Shown here: positions 1 to 13,120 of the stretch, piece after piece
Numbering within the stretch: position 1 is the first letter of the stretch
Layout of the letters: each line of letters starts with the position of its first letter
Source of the DNA: Prochilodus magdalenae
Lineage: Eukaryota; Chordata; Actinopteri; Characiformes; Prochilodontidae
DNA: 64,000 nt
Assembly (NCBI GenBank): GCA_024036415.1
Contig: JAMWET010000179.1
Coordinates: 1-64,000 of the forward strand
Direction: 5' to 3'
Translations under genes and position numbers: made by a program
The notes under the pieces: model-generated
What the model saw: the letters and a program-made list of their open reading frames with translations, nothing else
Told to the model about the DNA's origin: nothing
Databases searched by the model: none

Positions 1-1269
1 TTAAGGGTTTTATTCTGGCCATCCACAATCTAAGCCAGTACTGTATTCATTACAATATTAGACATATTTTTATCACAATTTCAATTAAAATACAATAAAT
101 AATAACAATAAATAATAATAATATAATTATTGCTGACATTTTGGGCTTTTTAACTACAAACAAACATGCCTGCGTAAAACAAACAGAGTCTCTAACGCTG
201 CCCGCTCGTGGTCTAACCATCTTTCTCTCATTTACATAACCCACTGTAGTTTATAGGAGCTTTTAGGTGCTTTGGTCTGATTATTGTTCAAGATTTCTGA
301 AGAATGTGTTTCTCCCTCCAACAGGAAATATCGTCTCTGAGGAACAGCAGTCAGGATACGAGGATGTGGATGAATAGCTTCCCTCAGGTAACATAACCCA
401 GAACGTTACTCTGGAAATGATCTTCTGTACCCCTTATTTATTACCCAGGATCCTCCACTGGAAACAAACAGTTTCCGTTTACCAAAGACTTGGATGGAGA
501 AGTGAACTTTCTTCTTTCTCTTCAGGAGTAAAGACTGTATAATGAGGAGAAAAGCCTGGAATATTACAATGATGTTCATCAGCAGTGAGACCTGAAAGTG
601 TGGTGTCTTTATAGAGATCCACATCACTGGAAGACTTTCTAACAATATAACTAGAACAAAAATCTGTTTCTCATTTGTTGTTAGTGTGATGGTGGAAGCA
701 GGAGACCACTCCAGAGAAACTATGATGATGTCATCAACTGCTGGACAGACTCTGGACCTGCATAGCAAGTGTGTTCTTTCTTCAGATTTTTGCGTTCCTG
801 ACATCACTGAAACAAAGCAGCTATAAAGAATAAAAGAATAAAAGTAATTTTGGTTATAATGACTAATTTTTCATGTACATACCAAAACACATGAGTGACA
901 ACATGATTGTCCCATACACAGTTTTAAGCAGTCAGCACTTGTCCCCTAAACATGTCAGACGTTTGTTTTACTGTGACCACCTTAGTCTGTCATGAGAGAA
1001 AACCCTGTAACATAAAGCTGACAATCTTACTTGTCAACTGATACTGACCTTATATCTACCTATATCTGCGTCTATAGAGAAACGAGTGGAGATCTGATGA
1101 TGATGCAGTTTCACTGGAGAGAATCCACACGCCACAACAGGTTCGTTTAATGAGACATCACTGTGAGCAACAATTATGGAAACATGACTCAGGTCCAGGA
1201 ATAAAACCACACAATCTTTTCTATAATCACGTTTCATGCTCCCTGGTTAATGAAATATGTTGGTGCAAG

Positions 1270-1335
1270 TGTTCACACCGGAGGGGCTATGATGATGTCA
1301 TTTCACTCCTACAAAGGATGCTGAAGGAGCAGCAG
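1270..1335 (+). CDS. YDDVI tail exon (plus-strand relic)
   Basis: 66-nt candidate exon between acceptor GGTGCAAG and donor GTGAGT. Read in phase 0 it encodes CSHRRGYDDVISLLQ and then RMLKEQQ. Its 5' flank aligns to the minus-strand YDDVI exons of genes A and C with one extra base, so its phase differs from theirs (0 instead of 1). It joins in frame to the exon at 1,595. Confidence 0.45.
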
Positions 1336-1594
1336 GTGAGTCTTACATTTGGTTTTTAGCTACCCTTACACACATAATGGACAGAGCGCTGATTTGTCGT
1401 GTACATTGGTTTGCATGACTGTAACTTAATGTGGTATTATAGTATAGGTAGAGTAGAGTAACTGGCAGTGAACAGGGATGATGTACATGAGGAATTGATC
1501 GTCATTTCTGTGGTCTAAAATGTTTTTTTTACTGCCAGTTTCAATAAAAAGAATATTGATTTGGTATAATAATTTATTGTTGTTTTTCTTTCAG

Positions 1595-1639
1595 GTTTAT
1601 GATGATGTGGCAGTGATCGCCTCAGGACCGGACGGATAA
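1595..1639 (+). CDS. Terminal YDDV tail exon (plus-strand relic)
   Basis: Acceptor TTTCTTTCAG is followed by 15 codons, VYDDVAVIASGPDG and a TAA stop. It joins in phase 0 to the exon ending at 1,335. Beyond the YDDV motif it does not match the terminal exons of genes A-C, so it may come from a diverged subfamily. Confidence 0.45.
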   Translation, partial: VYDDVAVIASGPDG

Positions 1640-3282
1640 GACCCAAATAATGTATCTGCTCGTCTGAAATGATTTGATTTCATTTCAGCCTGGAAAACTC
1701 AGCCAGAGGCACTCACCAATATTCAATGATGTTTTAATTGTTTTTAAAATGTTACTTTGTATTCTTTTGTGACAGTACTTTTTTTTTTATCTTTTAGCTC
1801 ATTACTTATTTGAACTTCCTTTGCTTTCCTGAAAAAATTTCTAAAGTTTAAAAAAAAACTCTACAACATTCATTTCACAACGTCAGGGTCGGTCCAGCTG
1901 AAGCTGTGTGAATTGTTAATTTTTTTTTTTTCTTGCTTGTGTCTTTGTAGCTCTTGTAGCTGTTCACCAGTCGGTCACTCATTCTGTATTGTAGGAATGA
2001 TGATTGGAATGATCACTGTAACAGAGCAGAGGACCCGGAAGGGGAAAAAAATTGAAAAAAAATTCCCCCCCCCCCCCCCCCCCCCCCCCAAATCGCAGGT
2101 TACTGAGTTATTAATGGTATTTAAGTGAGAAATACAATATATTTTAGTATGAGTCCGCATTTTAATTAACTGAAAAACTGTGTAATTTGGCTTTATAGAA
2201 AATGAATTTTAATGTAAACAATTATACAGAAATTTCGATTATATCGAGAGCTGAATTTGTGCTTATTTAAACAACCGTACATTTGACAAAACTACAGCCT
2301 TCTAACAAGTTGCACACTTCAGTTCGATCCTCTTTGTTTATACTTTGAATATCGCAGGCCTGTTACTGGCCCAGAACAGAATCAAGTCTGACTGATAATA
2401 AAACTGAGATTGTCTGTCAATTATAACTTTTGTCTTTGTATTGGGAACCCTTTATCTAGAGGCCTTTTCCAGCACTCATAAGGATAGGCATCTTGGATGA
2501 TGAAATGAAATAAATGGAAAATGCACCTGTATAGCAATGCTGAAATATTCAACAATTATACTCCATGAGGTGAAGTGGAGGACCATTCATCCCCTGAAAA
2601 AGAGTCCCTCTCAGAGTACCTCCATGGCTTTCCAAAAAAAACATGCTCCTCTCTCTCCTCTACATTACCAGTGATCAACTTACTGTAATAGCATGAAGTT
2701 AAAGTCTGTCCTGTATCTCCCATGTTTAGAGTAGCTGCAGTAATTCTGATATGTGATGTGGTAAAATCTGTAAGCTGCTGATAAAGATCTGTTTGGCAGC
2801 CGGAGCTGTTTTTCCTTTGAAGTTTCTGGCTGTTAGTGGAGGATCAGGGAAACTATGTTTTAACAGTGTGTGTGTAGGGAGGCTAGAGAGAGAGAGTTTG
2901 GGAGGGGTTTGAGGAGGTACAGAGCGAAGATTTAAATCAAGAGGTCTTTATTTATCATTCACAAGTCGCTACATAAGTATGAACATTTACCACTGTAGTC
3001 TACAGCTTTAATAAACCCAGATTTTAATTAAACACTGCACTTTTACTGCAAGTAGTCTATACTGTGACATACTGTGATGTTAACACACATGTTAGACACG
3101 CTACACATAATGAACGTAATTTGCTCCCCTCAAATTATGTTTATTACATAAAACTACTACTCAGACCAGTAATGCATTATCATGGTCCAGGACCCAGTTT
3201 TCGCCTCATGCAGTTGGCCTTTACTGTGTTAAGGTACTAGCCAAAGCAGAACCTCTCCTTTCTTTAACTATGGCCTTATGTC
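1640..3282. other. Non-coding stretch
   Basis: No convincing gene was seen. It holds several poly-T and poly-A runs and a 25-base C homopolymer at 2,065-2,089. The short open frames across the C-run are low-complexity artefacts. Confidence 0.5.
2065..2089. repeat. Poly-C homopolymer
   Basis: Uninterrupted run of 25 C on the plus strand (G on the minus strand). Confidence 0.9.
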
Positions 3283-4021
3283 TTATTTATTCCCTTCATT
3301 CCATCTCTGAGTGGATACAGATGCAGACAATGTTCTGACTATTTTACCTTTCTGTTTTCTAATGTACTTCACATGAAACCCAACAGCCCACCAAAAAGGG
3401 GTGGTGGTGCTGATTGTGTGGCAGGTGAAGCATAACAAATTCTGAGTGTTCAGGTGAACCAACTTTACTTGAGTAGCCCTGTGGAACTTGTACTTGTCCC
3501 AGAGGACAACAGACCTAGACTGCATCTCCCTGTGAGTATGTTGTGTGTTGAGGAAGGTGATGGTGTGAGCAGTGTTGGAGGGACCAAGAGTGCCATGATG
3601 ATGAACAACACCCTTCTGGCTAAAGGGTACACACATTGTGATGTTGCCACCATGCTGCCCAGGGACACGGATGATTGTGTTGCACAGAACAATGGGTTAT
3701 GTTACCAGTGTGAGGGTAGCATAGCATACTTGGACATAATCATAGCGTAGTGGCTTCACCCGGTCAGAGTTGCGCTGTACAGCTGCTTCATGTGTACATG
3801 ATGTCTTTTCAGGAGAGAGCTCAGTGCAGATGGACCAAGTGGAATTTTTTTGCTACAGTGTTGTGGCTCAGATTAGGCTGGACCCTCCACCCAGTCCCAC
3901 AAAAACTCAACCCGTGGTTAACCACATGGTTAGTGGTTCCCAAAATTGCTGCAAGGGCTTCATGTACCAGTTTCTGAGTCCTAGTGACTGTAATATACCA
4001 GACAATTAACAAAAAGGACAA
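3283..4021 (-). mobile_element. Tc1/mariner-like transposase relic
   Basis: Two minus-strand reading fragments resemble the transposase at 56.4-57.5 kb. The N-terminal helix-turn-helix part near 3,830-3,960 contains NHGLSFCGTGWRVQPNLS, parallel to NHGLSLREAGERVQPNLR in the other copy. A catalytic-core part near 3,460-3,640 contains GPSNTAHTITFL and a damaged WDKYKFH, where the family has W-D-N-x-x-F-H. Frames are interrupted and the C-terminus is missing, so it is inactive. The superfamily call rests on motif resemblance only. Confidence 0.6.
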
Positions 4022-4082
4022 TAAACATCCTGTCTCCTGTGTGTTGGTATGTTTTACACCACACTGCAGCGAGCATCTCTCC

Positions 4083-4290
4083 TAACAAACACTCCTCTAG
4101 AGACGGAGGTGGAGTTCTGTTCATCAGTGCCGACGCACTTTTAATAAATATGGAGAGAGAAACAATGCCTCCTCTGATTTGTCATTGAAAATGTTTGATT
4201 TCCTCTTCTCTTTGAGTGAGTGTGATTGGCGGCTGTGAGGAGCTTCTCTCTCAGGTTCTTTAGCCTATCTGGGGAGTGAAACGTCTGCAT
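4083..4290 (+). promoter_or_regulatory. Inverted copy of the SRCR-receptor 5' block
   Basis: Reverse-complement homologue of the sequence upstream of the signal-peptide exons of gene A (27.2-27.5 kb) and gene B (55.1-55.3 kb). Shared features are the CTCTAGAGACGGAGGTGGAG segment, an AT-rich TATA-like site (AATAAATATGG here), TTTCCTCTTCTCTTT and GTGATTGGCGGCTGTGA. The match fades before a signal peptide appears, so this is a promoter relic on the opposite strand. Confidence 0.7.
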
Positions 4291-5949
4291 CTAAAGGGGG
4301 CAAAACATGAGCAAAATTTGAATGATTTTAAAAACAGGTGGCGCGTTGAGATTGACCAGAGTAAAGAATGAATGAGTGATGTAGCATTGGAGTCTTCTCA
4401 GCAGAAGGACTATTTTGTCTTACAGTCTTACTGTCACATTAAGCCCATTATAATATTTTATGCCCCTGTTATAATATCATTAATGATTGGAAGCTTGAGG
4501 GTGGGTTTGGGTAACCTGAGTAGAGATATGGGGTTTGTTCCTGGTGGAGGGAGTGGGGTTAAGGCGTGGGGTTAAGGCGGGGTTAAACCCCCACCGCTGA
4601 AACCCTCACTGGAGGAGAAAAGAGAATAGTGTTTTAAACAGAGGCTTCTGACTGACAGATTAGTGAGTTAGGGATGAACACTCACCCTGTCATGAACCGG
4701 ATCCACAACCAGGGTGAGGAGTCAAGTGCAGGTCTTAATAAGAAGACATCCAAAGTCCAAACACAGTCCAGGGTCAAAACCAGAGAATCCGTCCAATATA
4801 AACAAGCAAGAATGCAGCCCAAAAACCAAGATCCAATACACACAAACCAGAAACAAAGCAGGGGTCAAACCAGAAAACACAACACATACAAAGAACAGCT
4901 CAGAATTGCAGGTTACACCAATACAAGACTTCACACAGAACAAAGGACAACATGGAGGTTTTAAAGATACAAAATGGCCTCTGATTGCAATCAGGTGGGA
5001 AACTCAGGACTAAAATTCCGGTGAGGGTGACCTCTGTGGGCAGGGAGGGGAAACAGCAGCCTGAGATGCGACACACCCGCACTGTTTAGAATAGAACAGT
5101 AAACCCAGGTGAATAAATCTGGACTTAATAGCTGAACTATAAACATGCTAATGTGGCTAACAGTGAATGGAAGTTAATAAACACCAATTAGCATGAAGTT
5201 ATTTGCGTCATTTGAACTGGGGCTGTTTTTTAATGTTCTGAGCAACATTAGCTTCTCTGATTGAACTATTCCCATTTAGATACACTACATAGACAGATGT
5301 GATGTACTTAGTCTCCAAAAGTGTAGCAGCACTGCTCAGAGAAGCTGATCTTATTGACAGTGTGTCAGCACGCATACTGCTGGCTTTTTACCTGGCGCCA
5401 AGGCGGTCCTTAAAGCCCTCCACTCGAGAAAACAGCCAGTCCACCACAGCAGCACCTGAAAAACATCAAGACTTCTGAATCTTTATAAATTATTATTATT
5501 TACAAGGTAGATTTGCATCATTTAGTGACAATCTTTCTGATCTCTAAGTACAACAGAGATAGTTAAACCACTCGCTCCCTCTAGTGGCCATAAGTTCATT
5601 TTCTCAGGGGTTGAATAATGACTTTTATGAATTTGGACTTGGTATATCTCTCAAAATAATGACTCTGTTCTCAAATTTGTCACTTAGTAGTTTAGCTGTT
5701 TGGGGGGGAAGCGACAGTTTATCCCATTGCTTAAATCAGGTAGAAGGCAGGAAATACCCTGGACAAGCCACCTGTCCAAAATATTATATTTTCCTAATAC
5801 ACAATATATACACAGTAATGTTCATCATCTGATCAGCTGGAACTGAAGAAAGGTAGTTCTATATTCAAACAGAAACACTATAAAACATTCAGCCCTAAAT
5901 CCTGTTACACAGAACCAGTTCACCACTCCTTTTAAGGAAACATGACAGT
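4291..5949. other. Non-coding stretch with dispersed repeat
   Basis: No gene was recognised. The part at 4,680-5,080 is rich in CCAAACACAGTCCAGGGTC-like phrases and resembles a non-autonomous dispersed repeat. Open frames there lack any family signature. Confidence 0.35.
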
Positions 5950-6170
5950 TGGTCAGTGTCCTCCAAGCACTGACAATACAATAAAGGCTCAGATCCAGAG
6001 CGACTTACAAGGTTAATCATGTTACAGGTAGGCCAGTGTAGTGTTAAGAGTCTTTGGGCAAGACTCCTATTAGTGTAGCACAGCTCCCAGACCGGGATTT
6101 AAACCCCAGTCTCCCACATGTGGTGGTGGCTCCCTGGTGGATAGTGGTGTTTTCCGCTGAGCTACACCAA
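5950..6170. repeat. Teleost dispersed repeat (SINE/DNA-transposon type)
   Basis: Contains phrases common in a dispersed fish repeat: CCAGAGCGACTTACAA, GGGCAAGACTCCTATTAG and GACCGGGATTTAAACCCCAG, ending in a GCTGAGCTACACC phrase. The family name is not certain. Confidence 0.5.
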
Positions 6171-6839
6171 CAATACACCCAAATCTGTGGATTCCTTTTT
6201 AGGAGCTTGTGTGTAACATTTAGAAAGGAAATGAGTCCTTAAAGTAAACCGTAGTGTGGACACGTTCCAGTCAGCGCTGTAGTGTGAGAGATCCAAGCAG
6301 CAGGGTCAATGGGTCTTACAGGCTCAGCAGAGAAAGAGCCAAAAGTAACACCATTAATATACTCACATTAATATGATGTCATACTTAGATGCTCGTGAAA
6401 GACTAGTAGCAATGACTCTTACTCCACACATCACATCACTAATGAGTAGATGGCACCGTTTGTGGGCAGTAGCTGATCCCGGCCTAATAATGATGATACT
6501 ACTGAAGCATTAGTGTATGATATGCAGTACCTCTGGGGATGGTGAAGTAACTTTATGGAGAGGGGTCCCAACACTTGGCCACAGTGAGACTCATTGGCCT
6601 GAGGAAAAGGCGTTCAGTAGCAGTTCTAGATCATGATCTAAGTGTGTCCAGAGTTTAGCAGGTGGTTACAGCTGATTAGATACAGTGTCAGTGCTTACCC
6701 AGGCTTAGAGACAGCTTCCCATAGAATACTCACAGCATCATCATTAACATGTTTCATAATCTCCAAACTAAAATGAGCTTTAAGAATTAGAATTTAAAAC
6801 TATTTACACATGAACGGTTCTGTGCAGTTAAACACTCAC

Positions 6840-7080
6840 ATACACACACACTAGTAACACACACTAGGGGGCAGTCAGTACACTTGACCAGAGTGCTGGG
6901 CAACCCTATCCACAGCCCAGAGGACCTGTCTGGGGTTAGGTGCTTTGCTCAAGGGCACTCCATTCGTGTCCTGTTGGTTTAGGGAAATAAAATGGTTGGT
7001 TAGGCTAACAGACTGGTTCCCTAACCTCCAGCCCTGACTGCCAGGTCTGCAGGGCACACCGCTGAATGGATCCTGGGACA
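6840..7080. repeat. Teleost dispersed repeat
   Basis: Contains the phrase TTAGGTGCTTTGCTCAAGGG followed by CACTCC, typical of a widely dispersed fish repeat. The minus-strand open frame across it is not a gene. Confidence 0.45.
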
Positions 7081-7974
7081 AATCACACCTTACCTCTTAC
7101 TCAAAGTCCATATAGCCAAACTAATGTCCTCTGAATTTGAACATAGTATGAGAAGAACTGGTTAATCTGAAAATATAGTTATGTTTGGAAGAGGTGCAGG
7201 TCAAAAAGGAAGAGGATGAAAAGCAACAAGACGGATGAATACAATCCAAATAATCATGAACCAGTCATTCCGAAGGCTGGACACCCAAACAGACTCCTGT
7301 AGTAGCTACGAGTCTGAAGCGCTTCAGTCGTAGATGTCAGTTGCATTTTTGACTTCTTGTGATCCAAATAATCTTAAACCCATTCAGTGACGTTCAGGTC
7401 TGGAATCTGGAATCTGCCTTCCTCTCTCCTTTGTTTTCATCATGTTCTTCTTCTTACCTGGATCAGATGGAAACACAGTCTAGCACACTGACTCATATTG
7501 TTCCAGTTTAAACCTGCAGAAGACTAAAGCTCAAGCACATCTCACACTGCTGAGAGACTTTAGGTGCTTTAGACTTCAAGGGTGCTTTTAAATCCGCCTT
7601 GTTTGGTCCAGACCTTTGCAGTCCTCAGTTTGGTCCAAATCAAAATAGCAGGTCTGGACTAAAGGCACAGAATTTGGTCTGGATCAAAAGAGTTTGTCTC
7701 GGTCCAGATTAAACTGAACCATGGTTCAGTTCTTTTGCAGTGTGAAAACGCAGGTATACCAATAACCTGTTTCACCTGTGTTTGATAAGCATCTTGATTC
7801 ATCAGTTCCAGGTAACCATGACATATGACTGACTAATCAATTCATTTCATTTACATTTCAGTGTAAGTGTAAGCCTGCATGTCTCTGGTCAAATCTTCCA
7901 CAGTTACTGTTTACTCTCTATTATACACTCACCTTCAAAAGAACAGCTGCACCCAAAAGGAATCAACCCACAGG
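7081..7974. other. Non-coding stretch
   Basis: No gene seen. At 7,590-7,750 there are internally repetitive phrases (TTTGGTCCAGACC, GGTCTGGATCAAA, CCATGGTTCAGTTC) that look like the end of a dispersed transposon. Confidence 0.35.
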
Positions 7975-8080
7975 TATGAAACTTGGTGGGTGGGTTTGAC
8001 ATCATGACATATGCTGCATGTGTGACGTAAGCAAGGATGTGCCTTATCCCTGTACCTGTTTGACCCAACAGCCACGATTG
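7975..8080 (+). repeat. Dispersed repeat, copy 1 (inverted relative to 40.0 kb)
   Basis: Contains GGTGGGTGGGTTTGACATCA and TGTGACGTAAGCAAGGA. Both strings recur, with small changes, in reverse-complement orientation at about 39,960-40,085. Family unknown. Confidence 0.6.
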
Positions 8081-8210
8081 CGGAAATTCAGCTAGCAGTG
8101 ATGCTCCTCAAGTTCTCCTGTTAGTGCCAGCACCATTGTAGAACCACTGTACAATAATAAATACATTAATAACAACAATAAAATTAAACTTAGACACAGA
8201 AATGTAATAA

Positions 8211-8478
8211 ATCACAAAGGAATCATATATAAATATTAAAAAATCATAAAGGAAACTTATATAAATAAAAAAAATCATAAAGGAAACTTATATAAATCTA
8301 AAACATCATAAAGGAAACTTATATAAATCTAATAAATCATAAAGGAAACTTATTTAAATATAATAAATCATAAAGGAAACTTACATAAATCTATAAAATC
8401 ATAAAGGAAACTTATATAAATCTAAAAAATCATAAAGGAAACTTATATAAATATAAAAATCATAAAGGAACCTTATCA
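8211..8478. repeat. Minisatellite, unit ~33 bp
   Basis: About eight degenerate head-to-tail copies of a unit beginning AATCATAAAGGAAACTTATA and continuing TAAATCTAA. Copies differ by a few bases and small indels. Confidence 0.9.
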
Positions 8479-8556
8479 CCAATCTTAAGATGTGGTGGTT
8501 TTAATTACTGTACAATATTTTACATATAAACATTTCTACAAATATACACCAGCTCC

Positions 8557-8717
8557 TCAAACTGAAAACCCCATCTCCTGAGCCAGACTGAGGATCCCTG
8601 GAACTGCCTCCAGAAGGTCCAGGATCTCCTCAGAGAAGATGAGGTCTCCTTCTCCGGTGACCACGGCATCGAAGGGTCCCGCACACACCGGTGGGTCAAC
8701 AAGGGAGTGGGGCAGAC
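8557..8717 (-). CDS. Last coding exon of an unrecognised gene
   Basis: Acceptor GTGTGTGCAG on the minus strand, then phase-1 coding to a TGA. The C-terminal peptide begins GLPHSLVDPPVCAGPFDAVV and ends LAQEMGFSV. It joins in phase to the exon at 9,764-9,864 (P-P-G then L-P-H). The acidic, leucine-rich end (GEGDLIFSEEILDLLEAVPG) looks like real protein rather than an antisense artefact. No family was recognised, and upstream exons are not identified. Confidence 0.45.
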
Positions 8718-9099
8718 CTGCACACACCACAGTACCAAGTAACACAGACTCTGTAAATCACTGCTTGGTCAGCTAAAATCCAGCTCTCTTTAATCTCAGT
8801 CGGGTTTCTAGGCCTTAATGCAGTCTAAGAAATCTGATCTGCTGTTTACACTCCCACATCACATGACCACAGTAATGGTTTTCATGTAGTGTGTTATGGA
8901 GCTTTGTGTCCATGTAAACGGTCTGCAGAGTTACACAGCTCAAAGTACATTTAAATGATGAAACTGATATTTAAACACAAACTCAACATAGACGCCGTAA
9001 CTAGCCAGTTAAACAGACAGCTGATCTGTACAGAGCCAGGAACACAGTACACCTAAAAAGCTGAGTCTGATCAGCCAAAGTTTCATTCTGTAGCCGCTA

Positions 9100-9620
9100 C
9101 TTGAATTTCAAACACCGGGCGGATACCGGGCTGAAGACTGCAGCGGTTGCTCTGCAGCGATTGGTGGACTGATAAGGGCGGAGTTTGGTGGAAAGCGTTT
9201 GATTGACTTTCTGCGCTCCCAGAAAACAGACCAGTTTCAGCATCACTACCAGTTCAGCTAATTCAGATATGCTCTCTCCATCCTACTGGATCAGCTGGTG
9301 GTCGGTCTGGGTGGGTCCAGGAGCGCAATCACTCAACACAACCGCCGGCGAGCCATAGCCTACTGAACCTACGGGAAGCGAAGACGCTCAAAAAACGTTG
9401 TACGGCCGCGAATATTCACCGTATCAGCGCCGAACAGCACAGACACCAGCACGGTTCTGAACTTTTAGCTCAGATTAAACACAAGATATTTCACATATCT
9501 CACATTTATCAGCGATTCTCCGAGTATCTGTAATCCACTATAGACATTAGGAGTGTGACGTCACTAACCGATCTGCGGATATGGCGGATAGGCCCGCTAA
9601 CGTGTGAGTAAGGAGAGAAC
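9100..9620. promoter_or_regulatory. CpG-rich segment, possible promoter
   Basis: Much richer in CG dinucleotides than its surroundings (for example CGTTGTACGGCCGCGAATAT and CACAACCGCCGGCGAGCC). It ends at a CRE-like GTGACGTCAC. It lies in the intron between the two minus-strand exons and just upstream of a plus-strand ATG followed by a GT donor, so it may drive a plus-strand transcript. Confidence 0.4.
9581..9603 (+). CDS. Candidate first exon (MADRPAN...)
   Basis: ATG GCG GAT AGG CCC GCT AAC, followed by a strong donor GTGAGTAAGG, directly downstream of the CpG-rich segment and the GTGACGTCAC site. No following plus-strand exon could be identified, so this is a hypothesis. Confidence 0.25.
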
Positions 9621-9763
9621 CGGCACTCCTTTATTCCCACTTCTAGCACCGCCTAAAGCCTTTAATAGATCCACTCTAAAGCGTTTGGAAGCGACAGCAC
9701 ATGGAAATGGAGATGAGCTCCTCTGTTTCAGTACAGAGTTACAGTTTCTAGCGGGGTTTGTAC

Positions 9764-9864
9764 CGGGAGGGATGATCACAGGCCGCCGGTCGATGTACAG
9801 ATCTCCAGTGGGGAGGAGGTACACCCGCTCAGTGGAGACCTCGACCAGCCTGTAGAGGGTCATT
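9764..9864 (-). CDS. Internal or first coding exon of an unrecognised gene
   Basis: Acceptor CTGTTTTTAG on the minus strand, exon AATGACC..., donor GTACAAAC. It encodes MTLYRLVEVSTERVYLLPTG and then DLYIDRRPVIIPP-G. The exon ends in phase 1 and matches the exon at 8,557-8,717. The ATG near its start could be the initiator or an internal Met. Family not recognised. Confidence 0.45.
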
Positions 9865-10131
9865 CTAAAAACAGGGAGATCAGAAATCAGTAAATTAGAG
9901 AAGCAGAAAATAGAAAACTAGAGTAAAGTCGTGACCGTCTTTAGCTGATCAGGAATGTTTTCCCCAAACAGAATTCCAAACTGAGCATTCTGGAGTTGCT
10001 TAGCAGAACTGTGATGTCACAACCACCACCACTGGAACAACAGTACCAGCATGTGATATGAGTTATTCAGTGAATGTGATCAGTGAAAATGTAACTTCAT
10101 TAATGATTCATATATAACAGTACTAAAGCAG

Positions 10132-13004
<2,873 letters not shown>

Positions 13005-13120
13005 TCATTTCCTGCGTTTGAAGAGGTTCGTCTGTAATTTCCTGAGGAAAGACACTGGCTGTGGTCTCTCAGTCACATGATTCATCTCTGTCTGAGGCTC
13101 CTCCTCCACGTCATCATAGT
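13005..13120 (-). CDS. Gene A terminal exon: YDDV and stop
   Basis: Acceptor TTATTTTACAG. Encodes [20 protein letters not shown], then a basic end ([14 protein letters not shown]) and TGA. Gene C has the same exon with one extra Glu; gene B has a frameshift here. Confidence 0.85.

Larger units (their letters stand above)
325..1639 (+). pseudogene. Inverted relic of an SRCR-receptor cytoplasmic tail (3' end)
   Basis: Plus-strand copies of the small tyrosine-motif exons found on the minus strand in genes A, B and C, in the same 5'-to-3' order. A YEDV exon lies at 325-387: it has acceptor AACAG and the family length of 63 nt, but a TAG at 375-377 replaces the conserved GAG. A YDDVI exon at about 700-765 aligns to the family exon but has two single-base insertions and no normal donor. 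Two YDDV exons at 1,270-1,335 and 1,595-1,639 are listed separately. The nonsense and frameshift changes suggest a decayed gene whose 5' part lies left of the window. A functional remnant using only the last exons cannot be excluded. Confidence 0.6.

Noticed and set aside
406..807. 133-residue minus-strand open frame with two hydrophobic stretches
   Set aside because: It is antisense to the degraded plus-strand YDDVI exon; the DDIII part is simply the reverse of GATGATGTCATC. No family signature.
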